Of a stretch of 64,000 bases of DNA, positions 37,558 through 49,041 are shown one piece after another; within the stretch, counting starts at the first letter, position 1; the number at the start of each line of letters is the position of its first letter. The translations under genes and the position numbers were made by a program. The notes below the pieces were generated by a model. It saw nothing but the letters and a program-made list of their open reading frames with translations. It was not told the origin of the DNA and did not search any database. Origin of the DNA: Kitasatospora cheerisanensis KCTC 2395 (GTDB lineage Bacteria > Actinomycetota > Actinomycetes > Streptomycetales > Streptomycetaceae); assembly GCF_000696185.1 (NCBI RefSeq), contig NZ_KK853997.1:3140852-3204851 (forward strand). Direction: 5' to 3'.

Positions 37558-38214
37558 CTACCGGGACAGTTCCTCCGCCACCGCGACGGCCTCCGCCAGC
37601 GAATCCACCACCGGCACCCCGAGGTGCACCAGCTTCTCCCGGGTGTGCGAACCGCCCGTGTACAGCACCGCCTTGATCCCGTGCTCCAGCGCGGCGAGCG
37701 CGTCGTCCGCGGCGTCCCCGATCAGCACCGTCCGGCCGCGGTCGATCTCGCCGCCCAGCGCCTCAAGGTGCACCGCCAGCTCCGCCGCCTTGCGGCCGCC
37801 GGCCGCCCCGCGCCGCCCGTCCACCCGCACGAAGTGCCGGGTCAGACCGAACCCGTCCACCACCGGCACCAGCTGCTCGTGCGCGTACATCGACAGCAAC
37901 GACTGACTCCGCCCCGCCGCCACCCAGCCGCCCAGCAGCTCCTCCGCCCCCGGAGTCAGTCCGCAGCTCGGAAACAGCTCCACGTACTTGACGTGGAACG
38001 CGTCGTCCGCCGCCAGCCACTCCGCCTGGCTCGGCGCCCGCCCCAGCAACCGCTCGTAGAACCGCGGAATCGGGATCTCGTACTGCGCCCGGTACTCCTC
38101 CAGCGTCATCGGCGCGATCCCCATCAGCCCCAACGCCGCATTACTGGCCCCCAGCACCGCCGGCATGTCCGACAGCAGGGTCCCGTTCCAGTCCCAGACT
38201 ATGTGTGTACGCAC
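37558..38214 (-). CDS. HAD-superfamily phosphatase (phosphoglycolate phosphatase-like)
   Basis: 218 residues. Motif I is VWDWNGTLL (nucleophile and acid Asp replaced as D-W-N, so DxN rather than DxD), motif II Ser in QSLLSMYA, and motif IV is VLIGDAADDALAA. The alpha-helical C1 cap (about 15-90) makes it a small-molecule phosphatase. The DWNGT variant is seen in a subset of the family and may alter chemistry or specificity. GTG 38214 gives VRTHIVWDWNG. It lies 85 nt downstream of pruA start, same strand. Confidence 0.82.
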   Translation of the reverse strand: MRTHIVWDWNGTLLSDMPAVLGASNAALGLMGIAPMTLEEYRAQYEIPIPRFYERLLGRAPSQAEWLAADDAFHVKYVELFPSCGLTPGAEELLGGWVAAGRSQSLLSMYAHEQLVPVVDGFGLTRHFVRVDGRRGAAGGRKAAELAVHLEALGGEIDRGRTVLIGDAADDALAALEHGIKAVLYTGGSHTREKLVHLGVPVVDSLAEAVAVAEELSR

Positions 38215-38550
38215 CCGCCAAGGGTAGGGCCCCGACGAGGGCTCCTCCCACCGAATTCGCCCGTCCGACGACCGCCGCCGCGCCCGCCCGGCCTGCCGAA
38301 GGGCGGCCGTCCGAATTCCGGAGAAGGCGACCCGACTCGCATTGCGGACAATTCGGCCGACCTTTCGACAAGCCCCCGGCCCCCGCCCTGGGCGGGCGTA
38401 CCACCGCCGAGCCCTGCCGTTCGGCGGAGAATTCGACCGGCCCACTGGCCGAAGCCCCCGAAATCCCGTCGCCCCGTATCCGCATTCCGTGATACTCACC
38501 ACCCGGACGCCGAACATCCGGCCTCCGAACCCCGTGGCAGAAAAGGGAAT
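38215..38550 (+). promoter_or_regulatory. Non-coding region with repeated GAATTC-like motifs upstream of the secreted protein
   Basis: 336 bases with lower GC than the surroundings. The motif (C/G)(A/G)AATTC(G/C) occurs near 38252, 38312 and 38429, with a related ACAATTCGG at 38349. The spacing (about 60, 37 and 80 nt) is irregular. This is the probable promoter region of the 38551 gene and of the divergent HAD gene; no start site is assigned. Confidence 0.35.
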
Positions 38551-39606
38551 ATGGGAACTCGAAAGCGTTTCATCGGGCACGGCAGGAGCACCACCGCCCT
38601 GCTGGTCGGCATGCTGGCCGCCGCCGCACTGTCGGGAGCCCCGGCGTACGCGGCACCTGCCGGCACGGCCGCGCACAGCACCTCCTTGCCCGCCAAGGAC
38701 GGCGATCTGAACCTCGACGGCACCCCCGATCTGATCGTCCCCGGCGGCACCGGCATCCTTCCGCCCGGCCTGTGGCTGGCCACCGGCCGGCCCAACGGAA
38801 CGGTGCGGCCCACCGCGACCAACATCGGCGTCAACGGACTGGCCTACAGCACCGCGCCCGACGCGGCCGAGTGGAACGGCGCACAGGCCGTCACCGGCGC
38901 CTTCTGCGGCAACGGCACCCAGGATGTCCTCGCCTACTTCCCGACCGGGAACAACGCAGGCGGCGGCAGCATCATGTGCGGCGACGGCACCACCGGCCCG
39001 CTCGGCACCTCGTCGGCCCCGCTGCGCATCAGCGGCCTCACGGTCGCCGACGCGGACGGCACCGCCGCCACCCGGATCGCCAACGCGGGCAACACCAGCG
39101 GCCTGGCCACCGGGCACCCCGACCTGCTCGCCGTCCTCGGCAACCGGCTGGTCCTGCTGTACTCCACCACCGCCAACGGCTACTCCACCGACGCGGGCTT
39201 CGGCATGGGCATCTGCCTGGCCAGCTGCAACGTCCTGTCCGGGCTCGACTCCCCCGACGGCACCCAGGACTGGAGCGGCTGGACGGTGGCCACCGCCCAG
39301 CGCGCCGACGGCACCGCCGCCTACCTGTGGAACCCCACCACCGGCGCGCTCCACCTGTGGACCGGCCTCAAGCTCTCCGCCGACGGCACCACTCTCACCA
39401 CCACCGGCGCCTACACCATCGCCGCCTCCGGCTGGAACACCGGCCGGACGCTGGTCCTGCGCGCCGCCGGCATCAAGGCCACCGGCGCCCCGGCGCTCTG
39501 GGCGACCGACCCCGCAACGGGCGTGACCACCACCACCCAGCCGGCCGCGCTCGCCGACAACCCCGTCGTCACCACCGTCAGCACCACGCTCGTCACCCAG
39601 CCCTGA
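38551..39606 (+). CDS. Secreted FG-GAP/VCBS-like protein
   Basis: 351 residues with a clear Sec/Tat-compatible signal peptide: basic MGTRKRFIGHGR, hydrophobic LLVGMLAAAALSGA and an AYA-AP cleavage near residue 34. The mature part opens with DGDLNLDGTPDLIVPGG, a calcium-binding FG-GAP type loop, and continues with Thr/Gly/Ala-rich beta-repeat sequence (ATGHPDLLAVLGNRLVLLYST is a second copy). The fold is likely a partial beta-propeller, common in streptomycete exoproteins and esterase/adhesin modules; no catalytic motif is visible. RBS AAAAGGGAA. Confidence 0.78.
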   Translation: MGTRKRFIGHGRSTTALLVGMLAAAALSGAPAYAAPAGTAAHSTSLPAKDGDLNLDGTPDLIVPGGTGILPPGLWLATGRPNGTVRPTATNIGVNGLAYSTAPDAAEWNGAQAVTGAFCGNGTQDVLAYFPTGNNAGGGSIMCGDGTTGPLGTSSAPLRISGLTVADADGTAATRIANAGNTSGLATGHPDLLAVLGNRLVLLYSTTANGYSTDAGFGMGICLASCNVLSGLDSPDGTQDWSGWTVATAQRADGTAAYLWNPTTGALHLWTGLKLSADGTTLTTTGAYTIAASGWNTGRTLVLRAAGIKATGAPALWATDPATGVTTTTQPAALADNPVVTTVSTTLVTQP

Positions 39607-39621
39607 TCCACCCCCGAACGC

Positions 39622-39653
39622 GAGCGGCCCGCCGGGCTTCCGGCGGGCCGCTC
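39622..39653. terminator. Bidirectional terminator
   Basis: Perfect 14-bp stem (39622-39635 with 39640-39653), GCTT loop, between the convergent secreted-protein gene and the aldo/keto reductase. Confidence 0.85.
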
Positions 39654-39670
39654 CGCGGTTCCCGGGCGGG

Positions 39671-40486
39671 TCAGTTGAACTCGTACGGGTCGGGGCCGGT
39701 GCGCAGGCCGCGGTCGGAGGCGGCGACGGCGGCCATCTCCTCCTCGGTGAGGGTGAAGTCGAAGACGTCGAGGTTCTGGCGGATCCGGGCCGGGGTGGCG
39801 GACTTGGGGATGACCAGGTTGCCCAGCTGGAGGTGCCAGCGCAGCACCACCTGGGCGGGCGACCGGCCGGTGCGTCCGGCGATCGCGGTGATCGCCGGGT
39901 CGTCCAGCACGGCGCCCTGGGCGAGCGGGCTCCAGGCCTCGGTGGCGATGCCGTGCGCGGCGTGGAAGGCCCGCAGCTCGGCCTGCTGGAGGCCCGGGTG
40001 CAGCTCGATCTGGTTGACGGCCGGGACCAGCCCGCTGTTCTCGATCAGCCGGGTCAGGTGCTCAGGCCGGAAGTTGGAGACGCCTGCGGCGCGGATCCGC
40101 CCGTCGGCGGCGAGGCGCTCGATCGCCCGCCAGGAGTCGAGGTAGAGGTCCCGGGCCGGGGCGGGCCAGTGGATCAGGTACAGGTCGACGGTCTCCAGGC
40201 CGAGCCGCTCCAGGCTGGCGTCGAAGGCGCGCAGCGTCGCCTCGTACCCCTGGTCGGCGTTCCACAGCTTGGTGGTGACGAAGACGTCCTCGCGCGGCAG
40301 CCCGGAGGCGGCCAGCGCCTTGCCGACGCCGGGCTCGTTGTCGTAGACCGCCGCGGTGTCGATCCGGCGGTAGCCGGCCTCCAGGGCGGTGGCGACGGTC
40401 TCCTCGTCCTGGACCTGGTAGACGCCGAAGCCGAGCTGCGGCATCCGGACGCCGTTGTTGAGGGTGATGTCGGGGACGGTGGTCAT
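39671..40486 (-). CDS. Aldo/keto reductase
   Basis: 271-residue NADPH-dependent oxidoreductase of the 2,5-diketo-D-gluconate reductase-like group. The (beta/alpha)8 barrel motifs are GYRRIDTAAVYDNEPGVG (catalytic Asp and Tyr), VTTKLW (Lys), LIHWP (His), and the cofactor motif VIPKSATPARIRQN. Substrate unknown. The 5' leader contains four tandem 7-bp repeats. It is followed upstream by the MFS exporter gene on the same strand, 69 nt away. Confidence 0.92.
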   Translation of the reverse strand: MTTVPDITLNNGVRMPQLGFGVYQVQDEETVATALEAGYRRIDTAAVYDNEPGVGKALAASGLPREDVFVTTKLWNADQGYEATLRAFDASLERLGLETVDLYLIHWPAPARDLYLDSWRAIERLAADGRIRAAGVSNFRPEHLTRLIENSGLVPAVNQIELHPGLQQAELRAFHAAHGIATEAWSPLAQGAVLDDPAITAIAGRTGRSPAQVVLRWHLQLGNLVIPKSATPARIRQNLDVFDFTLTEEEMAAVAASDRGLRTGPDPYEFN

Positions 40487-40502
40487 GCCGGTCGGGCCTT
40501 TC

Positions 40503-40530
40503 GGTCGGTGGTCGGTGGTCGGTGGTCGGT
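40503..40530. repeat. Four tandem GGTCGGT heptamers
   Basis: Four exact head-to-tail 7-bp copies in the gap between the MFS exporter and the aldo/keto reductase start, ending ~17 nt before the reductase ATG. Likely a slippage-prone microsatellite. Confidence 0.9.
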
Positions 40531-40555
40531 GCGGCGCGGCGGAGGGCCGGCGGGG

Positions 40556-41739
40556 TCAGTGGTGCAGGGCGGGGACGCGGACGGCGGCGCGGGCCGGCTC
40601 CCGGCGGTCCAGCGCGGCGGAGAGGACGGCCAGGGCCAGCGCGGAGGCGGCGAGCAGGGCGCCGACCCAGGCGGGGCGGTCCAGCCGAGGCCGGCCGAGA
40701 CGACGGCGCCGCCGAGCCACGCGGCGAGCGCGTTGCCGAGGTTGAACGCGCCGACGTTCATCGCGGAGGCCAGCGTGGGCGCGCCGTGCGCCTGGTCCAG
40801 GACCCGCTTCTGCAGCGGCGGGACGGTGGCGAAGCCGAGCGCGCCGATCAGCAGCAGGGTGACGGCGGCGGCGGCCCGGTTGTGCGCGGTGACGGTGAAC
40901 AGGGCGAGGACGGCGGCCAGGCCGCCGAGCGCGGTGACCAGCATCGGCATCAGCCGGCGGTCGGCGAACCGGCCGCCGAGCAGGTTGCCGAGGAACATGC
41001 CGATGCCGAGCAGCACCAGCAGCCAGGTCATCGCGCCGTCGGAGTACCCGGCGACCTCGGTCATGATCGGCGCCAGGTAGGTGATCGCGGCGAACACCCC
41101 GCCGAAGCCGAGCACGGTCATCGCCATCGCCAGCACCACCTGGACGTTCCGGAACGCGGCCAGCTCCCGGCGCAGCCGGGCGCCTTCGGGCCGGGGCAGG
41201 TCGGGCACCAGCCGGGCGATGCCGAGCAGGCCGACCACGCCGAGCACCGCGACGACCGCGAAGGTGGTCCGCCAGCCGACGCTCTGGCCGACGAAGGTGC
41301 CGAGCGGCACGCCGACGATGTTGGCGACCGTCAGGCCGGTGAACATGGTGGCGATCGCGCCGGCCTTCTTCTCGGGGGCGACGAGTTCGGCGGCGACCAC
41401 CGAGCCGATCCCGAAGAACGCGCCGTGCGCGAACGAGGCGACGATCCGCCCGGCGAGCATCGCGCCGAAGGTCGGCGCGAGCGCGGAGAGCAGGTTGCCG
41501 GCGGCGAGCAGGCCCATCAGCAGCATCAGCATCCGCTTGCGGCTGATCCGGGTGCCGAGGACGGTCATCAGCGGTGCGCCGACCACCACGCCGATCGCGT
41601 AGCCGGTGACCAGCAGTCCGCCGGTGGGGATCGACACCCCGAAGTCCGCGGCGACCTCGGGCAGCAGCCCCATGATCACGAACTCGGTGGTCCCGATGCC
41701 GAACGCCCCGATGGCCAGGGCGAGGAGCGCGAGAGGCAT
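40556..41739 (-). CDS. MFS drug exporter, AraJ/Cmx-like (apparent frameshift near 3' end)
   Basis: 394 residues when restored, 12 predicted helices of the DHA1 family. Features include LALAIGAFGIGTTEFVIMGLLPEVA in helix 1 (the Cmx/AraJ/YdeA group signature) and the loop 2-3 motif A region VLGTRISRKRMLMLLMG. The frame is lost near 40671-40675 in a G4 run (one missing base); the correct tail then reads WVGALLAASALALAVLSAALDRRE and stops at 40556. ATG 41739 has GGAGGAC upstream. Substrate unknown. A palindrome-rich AT patch directly upstream suggests a repressor. Confidence 0.85.
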
Positions 41740-41790
41740 GACGCCGTCCTCCATGCAATTGCCGATGCACCTTACGAGCTTCGACAATAA

Positions 41791-41826
41791 TTGCATGCGC
41801 ATTAACTTGCAAGCGCAATGATTGCA
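41791..41826 (-). promoter_or_regulatory. Palindromic operator upstream of the MFS exporter
   Basis: A 36-bp AT-rich patch containing two perfect 8-bp palindromes, ATGCGCAT (41795-41802) and CTTGCAAG (41806-41813), inside a wider TTGCA-n12-TGCAA inverted repeat (41791-41812), followed by TTGC-n4-GCAA (41808-41819). It lies ~50-90 nt before the exporter ATG. Such arrangement fits a MarR/TetR-type operator overlapping the promoter; the regulator is not encoded next door. Confidence 0.55.
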
Positions 41827-41853
41827 GACGCCGCACACCCGCCCGGCGGAGGC

Positions 41854-42332
41854 TCAGGCGGCGACCTTCCCCGCCGCCAGCAGCGCGGCCAGCGCGGTCC
41901 GCTGCACGTAGGCCAGCAGCCCGACCGTCGCCACCGCCATCACCAGCGCGAACAGCACGTGCCCGAGGGTCGACGCCACCGCCGTCCCCAGCGCCCCGAG
42001 CAGCACGTGACTGCCGATCCGCAGCCCGATCAGCGCGAACGCCACCTTCCGGGTGCCCTTGCCGCGCCACAGCAGCTTCGCCAGCTTCAGCCGGGTGCGC
42101 AGCATCGTCAGCGACACCGCCAGGTTCACGGCGGCCAGCGCCACCAGCGCCGGCCAGGCCGACGGGAAGGCCCGCAGCAGGTCGAACGCCCCGGCCAGCA
42201 CGCCCTCGAAGCCGAAGAACCACACCGGCAGCCGCATCTCCGCGACGCTCGGCACCACCCCGCCCCGACCGCGACGGCCTCCGCCGCCTCCACTGCGTCC
42301 GCCGCCTCCGCGCCGATCACGATGCTGCTCAT
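41854..42332 (-). CDS. Four-helix membrane protein of unknown function (apparent frameshift)
   Basis: About 159 residues. An acidic, Ala/Val-rich N-terminus (MSSIVIGAEAADAVEAAEAV) leads, after one missing base near 42261-42268, into MRLPVWFFGFEGVLAGAFDL and three or four membrane helices with a basic cytoplasmic loop (RTRLKLAKLLWRGKGTRK). No family recognised. Start ATG 42332. It lies between the MFS exporter operator and a palindrome-bearing upstream region. Confidence 0.65.
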
Positions 42333-42439
42333 GACGTCCCCCGTCCTCCGCTGCGCCCTCCCCGGCCCCTCGCCGGCGGTGCACACCACTGTGCCGGTCG
42401 GCCGGGCCGCGCTCCCAGGGCCTGCGCTCACCGGCCCGC

Positions 42440-42455
42440 CATGACAGATGTCATG
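42440..42455. promoter_or_regulatory. 16-bp palindrome, possible regulator binding site
   Basis: CATGACAGATGTCATG: 7-bp perfect arms around a 2-nt centre, ~108 nt upstream of the membrane-protein start and just beyond the terminator of the next gene. TGACA-n2-TGTCA symmetry is typical of dimeric helix-turn-helix regulators. Confidence 0.4.
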
Positions 42456-42468
42456 CGGCCGGCATGCA

Positions 42469-42507
42469 CGAGGACCCCGCACCGGCGGGGCCGGGGCGGG
42501 GTCCTCG
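42469..42507 (-). terminator. Terminator of the DUF6912 gene
   Basis: Perfect 12-bp stem (42469-42480 with 42496-42507) with a GC-rich 15-nt loop, 17 nt past the gene's stop on the minus strand. Confidence 0.7.
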
Positions 42508-42523
42508 GGAAGCGGTACGGCGG

Positions 42524-43033
42524 TCAGGCGATCAGGCCGGGGATCTCCTGGGTGGCGAACCAGAGCAGCTCGTGGTCCTCGGCTCCGTCCACGGTGAACT
42601 GCGCGTCCTGGTCGCCCCGGTCGGCGGCGACGATCGCGTCCGCGGCGGCGGCCACGTCGGCCTCGACGTCCGGGTCGGCGTCGTCGGCGTGCACGGCGGC
42701 GGCCTTCGCCAGCCGGACCGGGCCGGCCAGCACCACGCGGCCCAGCGACGCCTGGTCCTGGTACTCGTCGCCGGGGAACGGCGTGACGGCGGAGTCGGCG
42801 ACCTCGACGGCCACCACCACGCGCCGGCGCGGCGCCTTCGGGTCGGCGGCCAGCAGCCGGACGGAGGACAGCGCGGCCCGGTTGAGCGCCGCGTACTCCA
42901 GCTCCTCCAGGTCGTCGCTGACGTACCACTCGCGCAGCGCCGGGGTCACCGCGTACGCCACGCTCTGCTCCAGGACCCCCTCGGGGTGCGCCACCGCCAG
43001 GTCGTTCAACGTGGTGGGCACGTACACGCGCAT
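42524..43033 (-). CDS. DUF6912 family protein
   Basis: 169-residue cytoplasmic protein conserved in actinobacteria, function unknown. It opens MRVYVPTTLNDLAVAHPEG and has a central RRVVVAVEVADS strand and an acidic C-terminal half (HADDADPDVEADVAAA) ending near HELLWFATQEIPGLI. It is usually found near secA/hpf in streptomycetes, as here. ATG 43033 is the natural start. Confidence 0.75.
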   Translation of the reverse strand: MRVYVPTTLNDLAVAHPEGVLEQSVAYAVTPALREWYVSDDLEELEYAALNRAALSSVRLLAADPKAPRRRVVVAVEVADSAVTPFPGDEYQDQASLGRVVLAGPVRLAKAAAVHADDADPDVEADVAAAADAIVAADRGDQDAQFTVDGAEDHELLWFATQEIPGLIA

Positions 43034-43326
43034 GGGGGCACCCTTCTCGGTCACAGTGCGACGGACCAAGAATACGCAGCCCGCCGGCCGCCCTCGCCCG
43101 CTGGGCCGGTCAGGGGACGGTCGGTGTCCCCCTTGGTGCCGCCGAGGTACTGGCCGTGCGTCAACTCGGCGACCGGCTGGGCCCGCCGGAGCCCTGCCGC
43201 CGCTGCGAAGCTCACCCGCACGGGTGAAATTCCCGGCCGTCCCGCGCCTGCGGGGCGCGGCTTGGGCGCGGCGTCCCGCGCCCGGTAGCAAGGAGGCACA
43301 CCGCCCCGACCACCGAGAAGGACCCG

Positions 43327-43838
43327 ATGACCGAGCAGCTCACCCGGACGCCCGGCCCCCGCATCCGTCCGCTGGTCCACCCGGTGCACTCCGCCCGACG
43401 CCCCGTCCGGCACCCGCACCCGGTCGGGGAGGCCGCGCGGACCGTCCGCAGCCCCGGGCGGCCTGCGAGGGCGGGCGCCCGGCCCGGCCGCACAGCGTCG
43501 CCCCGTCCCGGACCGGCCACAGCGACCTGGCCACCCGCTTCGCGCGCCGGCTGGTCGAGGTGCTCTGCGGGGTCCGCCCGGTGCACCAGTTGCAGCGGCA
43601 CACCACCCTGCCGGGCTTCCACCAGCTCGCCTCCCTCACCCGCAGCGGCCCCCTCCGCCCGCGCGGCCGCTCCTGGCAGCCGCGCCTCGGCCACGTCCAC
43701 GACTCGGCCCCCGTGCCGGGCGCCGTCGAGGCCTGCGTCCGGGTCCAACTCGGCCCCCGCCACCACATGTTGGCCTTCCGCCTCGAACAGCACACCCGCA
43801 CCGGCCAGTGGCAGTGCGCCGCCATCGAGGCCCGCTGA
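43327..43838 (+). CDS. Rv3235 family protein (apparent frameshift)
   Basis: About 170 residues when restored. A disordered Pro/Arg/His-rich N-terminus (MTEQLTRTPGPRIRPLVHPV) leads, after one missing base near 43430-43450, into the conserved domain LATRFARRLVEVLCGVRPVHQLQRHT, then a beta-rich part (VEACVRVQLGPRHHMLAFRLE) ending GQWQCAAIEAR. The family lies close to secA in mycobacteria (Rv3235, secA1 = Rv3240c), as here; function unknown, possibly ribosome- or SecA-related. Confidence 0.8.
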
Positions 43839-43897
43839 CCCCCGCCACCGAGCCGCCCCGGCCCGTACCGATCCTCCGCACCGCCCGCAGCACAGCA

Positions 43898-43936
43898 GAC
43901 GGGGCGTCACCCCCGGGAAGGAGGTGACGCCCCGTC
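43898..43936. terminator. Bidirectional terminator between Rv3235-like gene and secA
   Basis: Perfect 14-bp stem (43898-43911 with 43923-43936) with an 11-nt loop, between the convergent genes. Confidence 0.8.
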
Positions 43937-43952
43937 AGGAGGCGGTGCCGGG

Positions 43953-46730
<2,778 letters not shown>

Positions 46731-46949
46731 GTGAGCGGGCTCCTTGCCTGGATCGGCTCTGGATGACTGCCGGTGAGGAGTCCACCCCACCGTACGGGCC
46801 ATCGTATGCGAGGAGGCCGAGCGGCCGGGAGGTCCGTCAGCACGCTATTCCTGTGTCACCCGTGGGAGCACATCGGCCGAAGCAGGGTACAAACGGTCAA
46901 AGCGCTCGGGCGCGGCCGCTCTGTCAGTGCCCTGTCCTAGCCTCGCCCC

Positions 46950-48116
46950 ATGGCCGCGACCCCTGCCCCGACCGTCCGGATCTCCGCCGACCACGCCCGC
47001 CGGCTCGCACTGCGCGCCCAGGGTCTGCTCGGACAGCCCGACCGCCGCGCGGGCGCCCGCGGCGTGCTGCGCCTGCTCGGCGCCGTCCAGCTGGACACCA
47101 TCTCGGTGCTCGCCCGCTCGCACGAACTGGTGCCGTACGCCCGGCTCGGCGCGGTCGGCCGGCGGCCGGTCGAGGAGGCGTACTGGGGGCACGGCACGGC
47201 CTTCGAGTTCTGGTCGCACGCCGCCTGCATCCTGCCGATCGAGGAGTGGCCGCTGTTCGCGTTCCGCCGCCGCGCCAACCGGGCCAAGGGCCGGGTCTGG
47301 GGCCACCCGGTGTCGGAGCAGGTGTACGCGCAGGTCGTCGACCAGCTGCGGGCCGAGGGCCCGCTGACCTCGACCGGCCTCGGCGGGGCGAAGAAGACCG
47401 CCGAGTGGTGGGACTGGTCCGACACCAAGATCGCCGTGGAGCGGGCGCTGGCCTTCGGGGACGTGGTGGTCACCCGGCGGCGGGGCTGGAAGCGCGTCTA
47501 CGACCTGGCAGAACGGGCCGTCCCCGGCGAGTTGTTCGAGCAGGACCCGAGCGACGCCGAGTGCCTGGAGCGGCTGGTCGCGCAGGCCGGCGCCGCGCTC
47601 GGGGTGGCCACCCGGGCCGACCTGATGGACTACCACCGCCTGAAGGGCGCCCAGGTGGACGCGGCGCTGCCGGCCTCCGGCCTGGTCCCGGTCGCGGTGG
47701 AGGGCTGGTCCGCCCCGGCCTGGGCGGACCCGGCGGCGCTGGAGTCGGAGCCGCGCGGCCGGCACCGCACCACCCTGCTGTCCCCGTTCGACTCGCTGAT
47801 CTGGGACCGCCCGCGCACCGAGCGGATCTTCGGCATGAGCCACCGGCTGGAGGCGTACACCCCCAAGCACAAGCGGGTGCACGGCTACTTCGCGATGCCG
47901 CTGCTGGCCGGCGGCCGCCTGGTCGGCCGGGTCGACCCGGCCCGCGAGGGCGCCACCCTGGTGGCCCGCCAGGTCTCGCTGGACGGCCCGCGCTCGGTGC
48001 CCGCACTGGCCGAGGCGCTGCGCGAGGCCGCCACCTGGGTGGGCTGCTCGGACGTCCGGGTGGAGCGGCTGGACGACGAGGCACTGCGCCCGGAGCTGGA
48101 GAAGCTGCTGGGCTGA
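46950..48116 (+). CDS. YcaQ/AlkX-like DNA glycosylase (HTH_42 superfamily)
   Basis: 388 residues, three winged-helix subdomains in tandem plus a C-terminal beta-barrel. The catalytic signature is QLD at residues 47-49 (GAVQLDTISVLARSHE), the Q-phi-D form that marks E. coli YcaQ-type enzymes as opposed to the QLQ of AlkZ. These remove nitrogen-mustard-type alkyl adducts and unhook interstrand crosslinks. The motif EFWSHAACILPIEEWPLF and FDSLIWDRPRTERIFG are conserved. It sits alone on the plus strand between secA and a response regulator. Confidence 0.85.
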   Translation: MAATPAPTVRISADHARRLALRAQGLLGQPDRRAGARGVLRLLGAVQLDTISVLARSHELVPYARLGAVGRRPVEEAYWGHGTAFEFWSHAACILPIEEWPLFAFRRRANRAKGRVWGHPVSEQVYAQVVDQLRAEGPLTSTGLGGAKKTAEWWDWSDTKIAVERALAFGDVVVTRRRGWKRVYDLAERAVPGELFEQDPSDAECLERLVAQAGAALGVATRADLMDYHRLKGAQVDAALPASGLVPVAVEGWSAPAWADPAALESEPRGRHRTTLLSPFDSLIWDRPRTERIFGMSHRLEAYTPKHKRVHGYFAMPLLAGGRLVGRVDPAREGATLVARQVSLDGPRSVPALAEALREAATWVGCSDVRVERLDDEALRPELEKLLG

Positions 48117-48134
48117 CGGGCCCTCAGGATCCGC

Positions 48135-48860
48135 TCAGCCTATTTCGAGGATCTTTTCACGCATCGCGTACACCACGGCCTCCATCCTGGAGTGCAGCTG
48201 GAGCTTCTCCAGGATGTTGCGCACGTGGTTCTTCACGGTGTTCTCGCTGATGAACAGCTCCTTGGCGATCTCCCGGTTGTTCATCCCGGTGGCCACCAGC
48301 TTGAGCACCTCCAGCTCCCGGTCGGTCAGCCGGGGCGCGGGCACCAGCTCCCGGTCGTCGGAGCGGCGCTGGATCATCGACTTGAACTCGGTCAGCAGCT
48401 TGGCCGCCATCGACGGGCTGATCTGCGACTGGCCGTCGGCCACCGCGCGGATCGCGGTGGCCACCTCGTCGGTGGAGATCTCCTTCAGCAGGTAGCCGGT
48501 CGCCCCCGCCTTGATCGCCTCGTAGAGGTCGGCCTCCTCGTCGCTGATCGTCAGCATGATGATCTTGGCGCTGGGCACCACGTCCTTGATCGCGGTGCAC
48601 GCCTCGATGCCGCTGCGCCGGGGCATCCGGACGTCCATCAGGATGATGTCGGGCAGCAGGTCGGCGGCCTTCAGCACGGCCTCCGCGCCGTCCCCGGCCT
48701 CGCCGATGACCCGGATGTCGTCCTCCTCGGCGAGCACGATCTCCAGGCCGCGGCGGAACAGCGCGTGGTCGTCCACCACCAGCACCCGGATCGGCTCCGC
48801 GCGGCGCGGCGACCAGCCGGCGTCCTCCGGGCCCAGGCCCTCGCGCGAAAGCTCCCCCAT
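48135..48860 (-). CDS. NarL/LuxR-family response regulator, orphan
   Basis: 241 residues: a ~22-residue N-terminal extension, receiver (VVDDH acidic pair, phospho-acceptor D76 in IILMDVRMP, Lys in GYLLKE), and a LuxR helix-turn-helix (LTDRELEVLKLVATGMNNREIAKELFISENTVKNHV). No kinase gene is adjacent. It is in the same place next to hpf in other streptomycetes as I recall. The N-terminal extension and missing partner suggest non-canonical control. Start ATG 48860. Confidence 0.9.
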   Translation of the reverse strand: MGELSREGLGPEDAGWSPRRAEPIRVLVVDDHALFRRGLEIVLAEEDDIRVIGEAGDGAEAVLKAADLLPDIILMDVRMPRRSGIEACTAIKDVVPSAKIIMLTISDEEADLYEAIKAGATGYLLKEISTDEVATAIRAVADGQSQISPSMAAKLLTEFKSMIQRRSDDRELVPAPRLTDRELEVLKLVATGMNNREIAKELFISENTVKNHVRNILEKLQLHSRMEAVVYAMREKILEIG

Positions 48861-48968
48861 CCGCCCTCCCCCGCCCTCCGGTCACGTGACGCGCCCATCA
48901 TTCCACGCCCCGGACGGCGTGCGATCACCCTGCGCCGCCGAACCGCCCGGCTGGGTGACTCCCGAACG

Positions 48969-49010
48969 CCGGTGACCCCGGCGGCCGTTCACGGCCGCCG
49001 GGGTCACCGG
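48969..49010 (-). terminator. Terminator of hpf
   Basis: Perfect 19-bp stem (48969-48987 with 48992-49010), TTCA loop, about 32 nt past the hpf stop on the minus strand. Confidence 0.88.
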
Positions 49011-49041
49011 GCCCTCCGTCCGCCGGGCCGCGGCCCGCCGG

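Noticed and set aside
48117..48134. Terminator between YcaQ-like gene and the response regulator
   Set aside because: Only a short GGCTGA/TCAGCC pair with a long loop; too weak to call.
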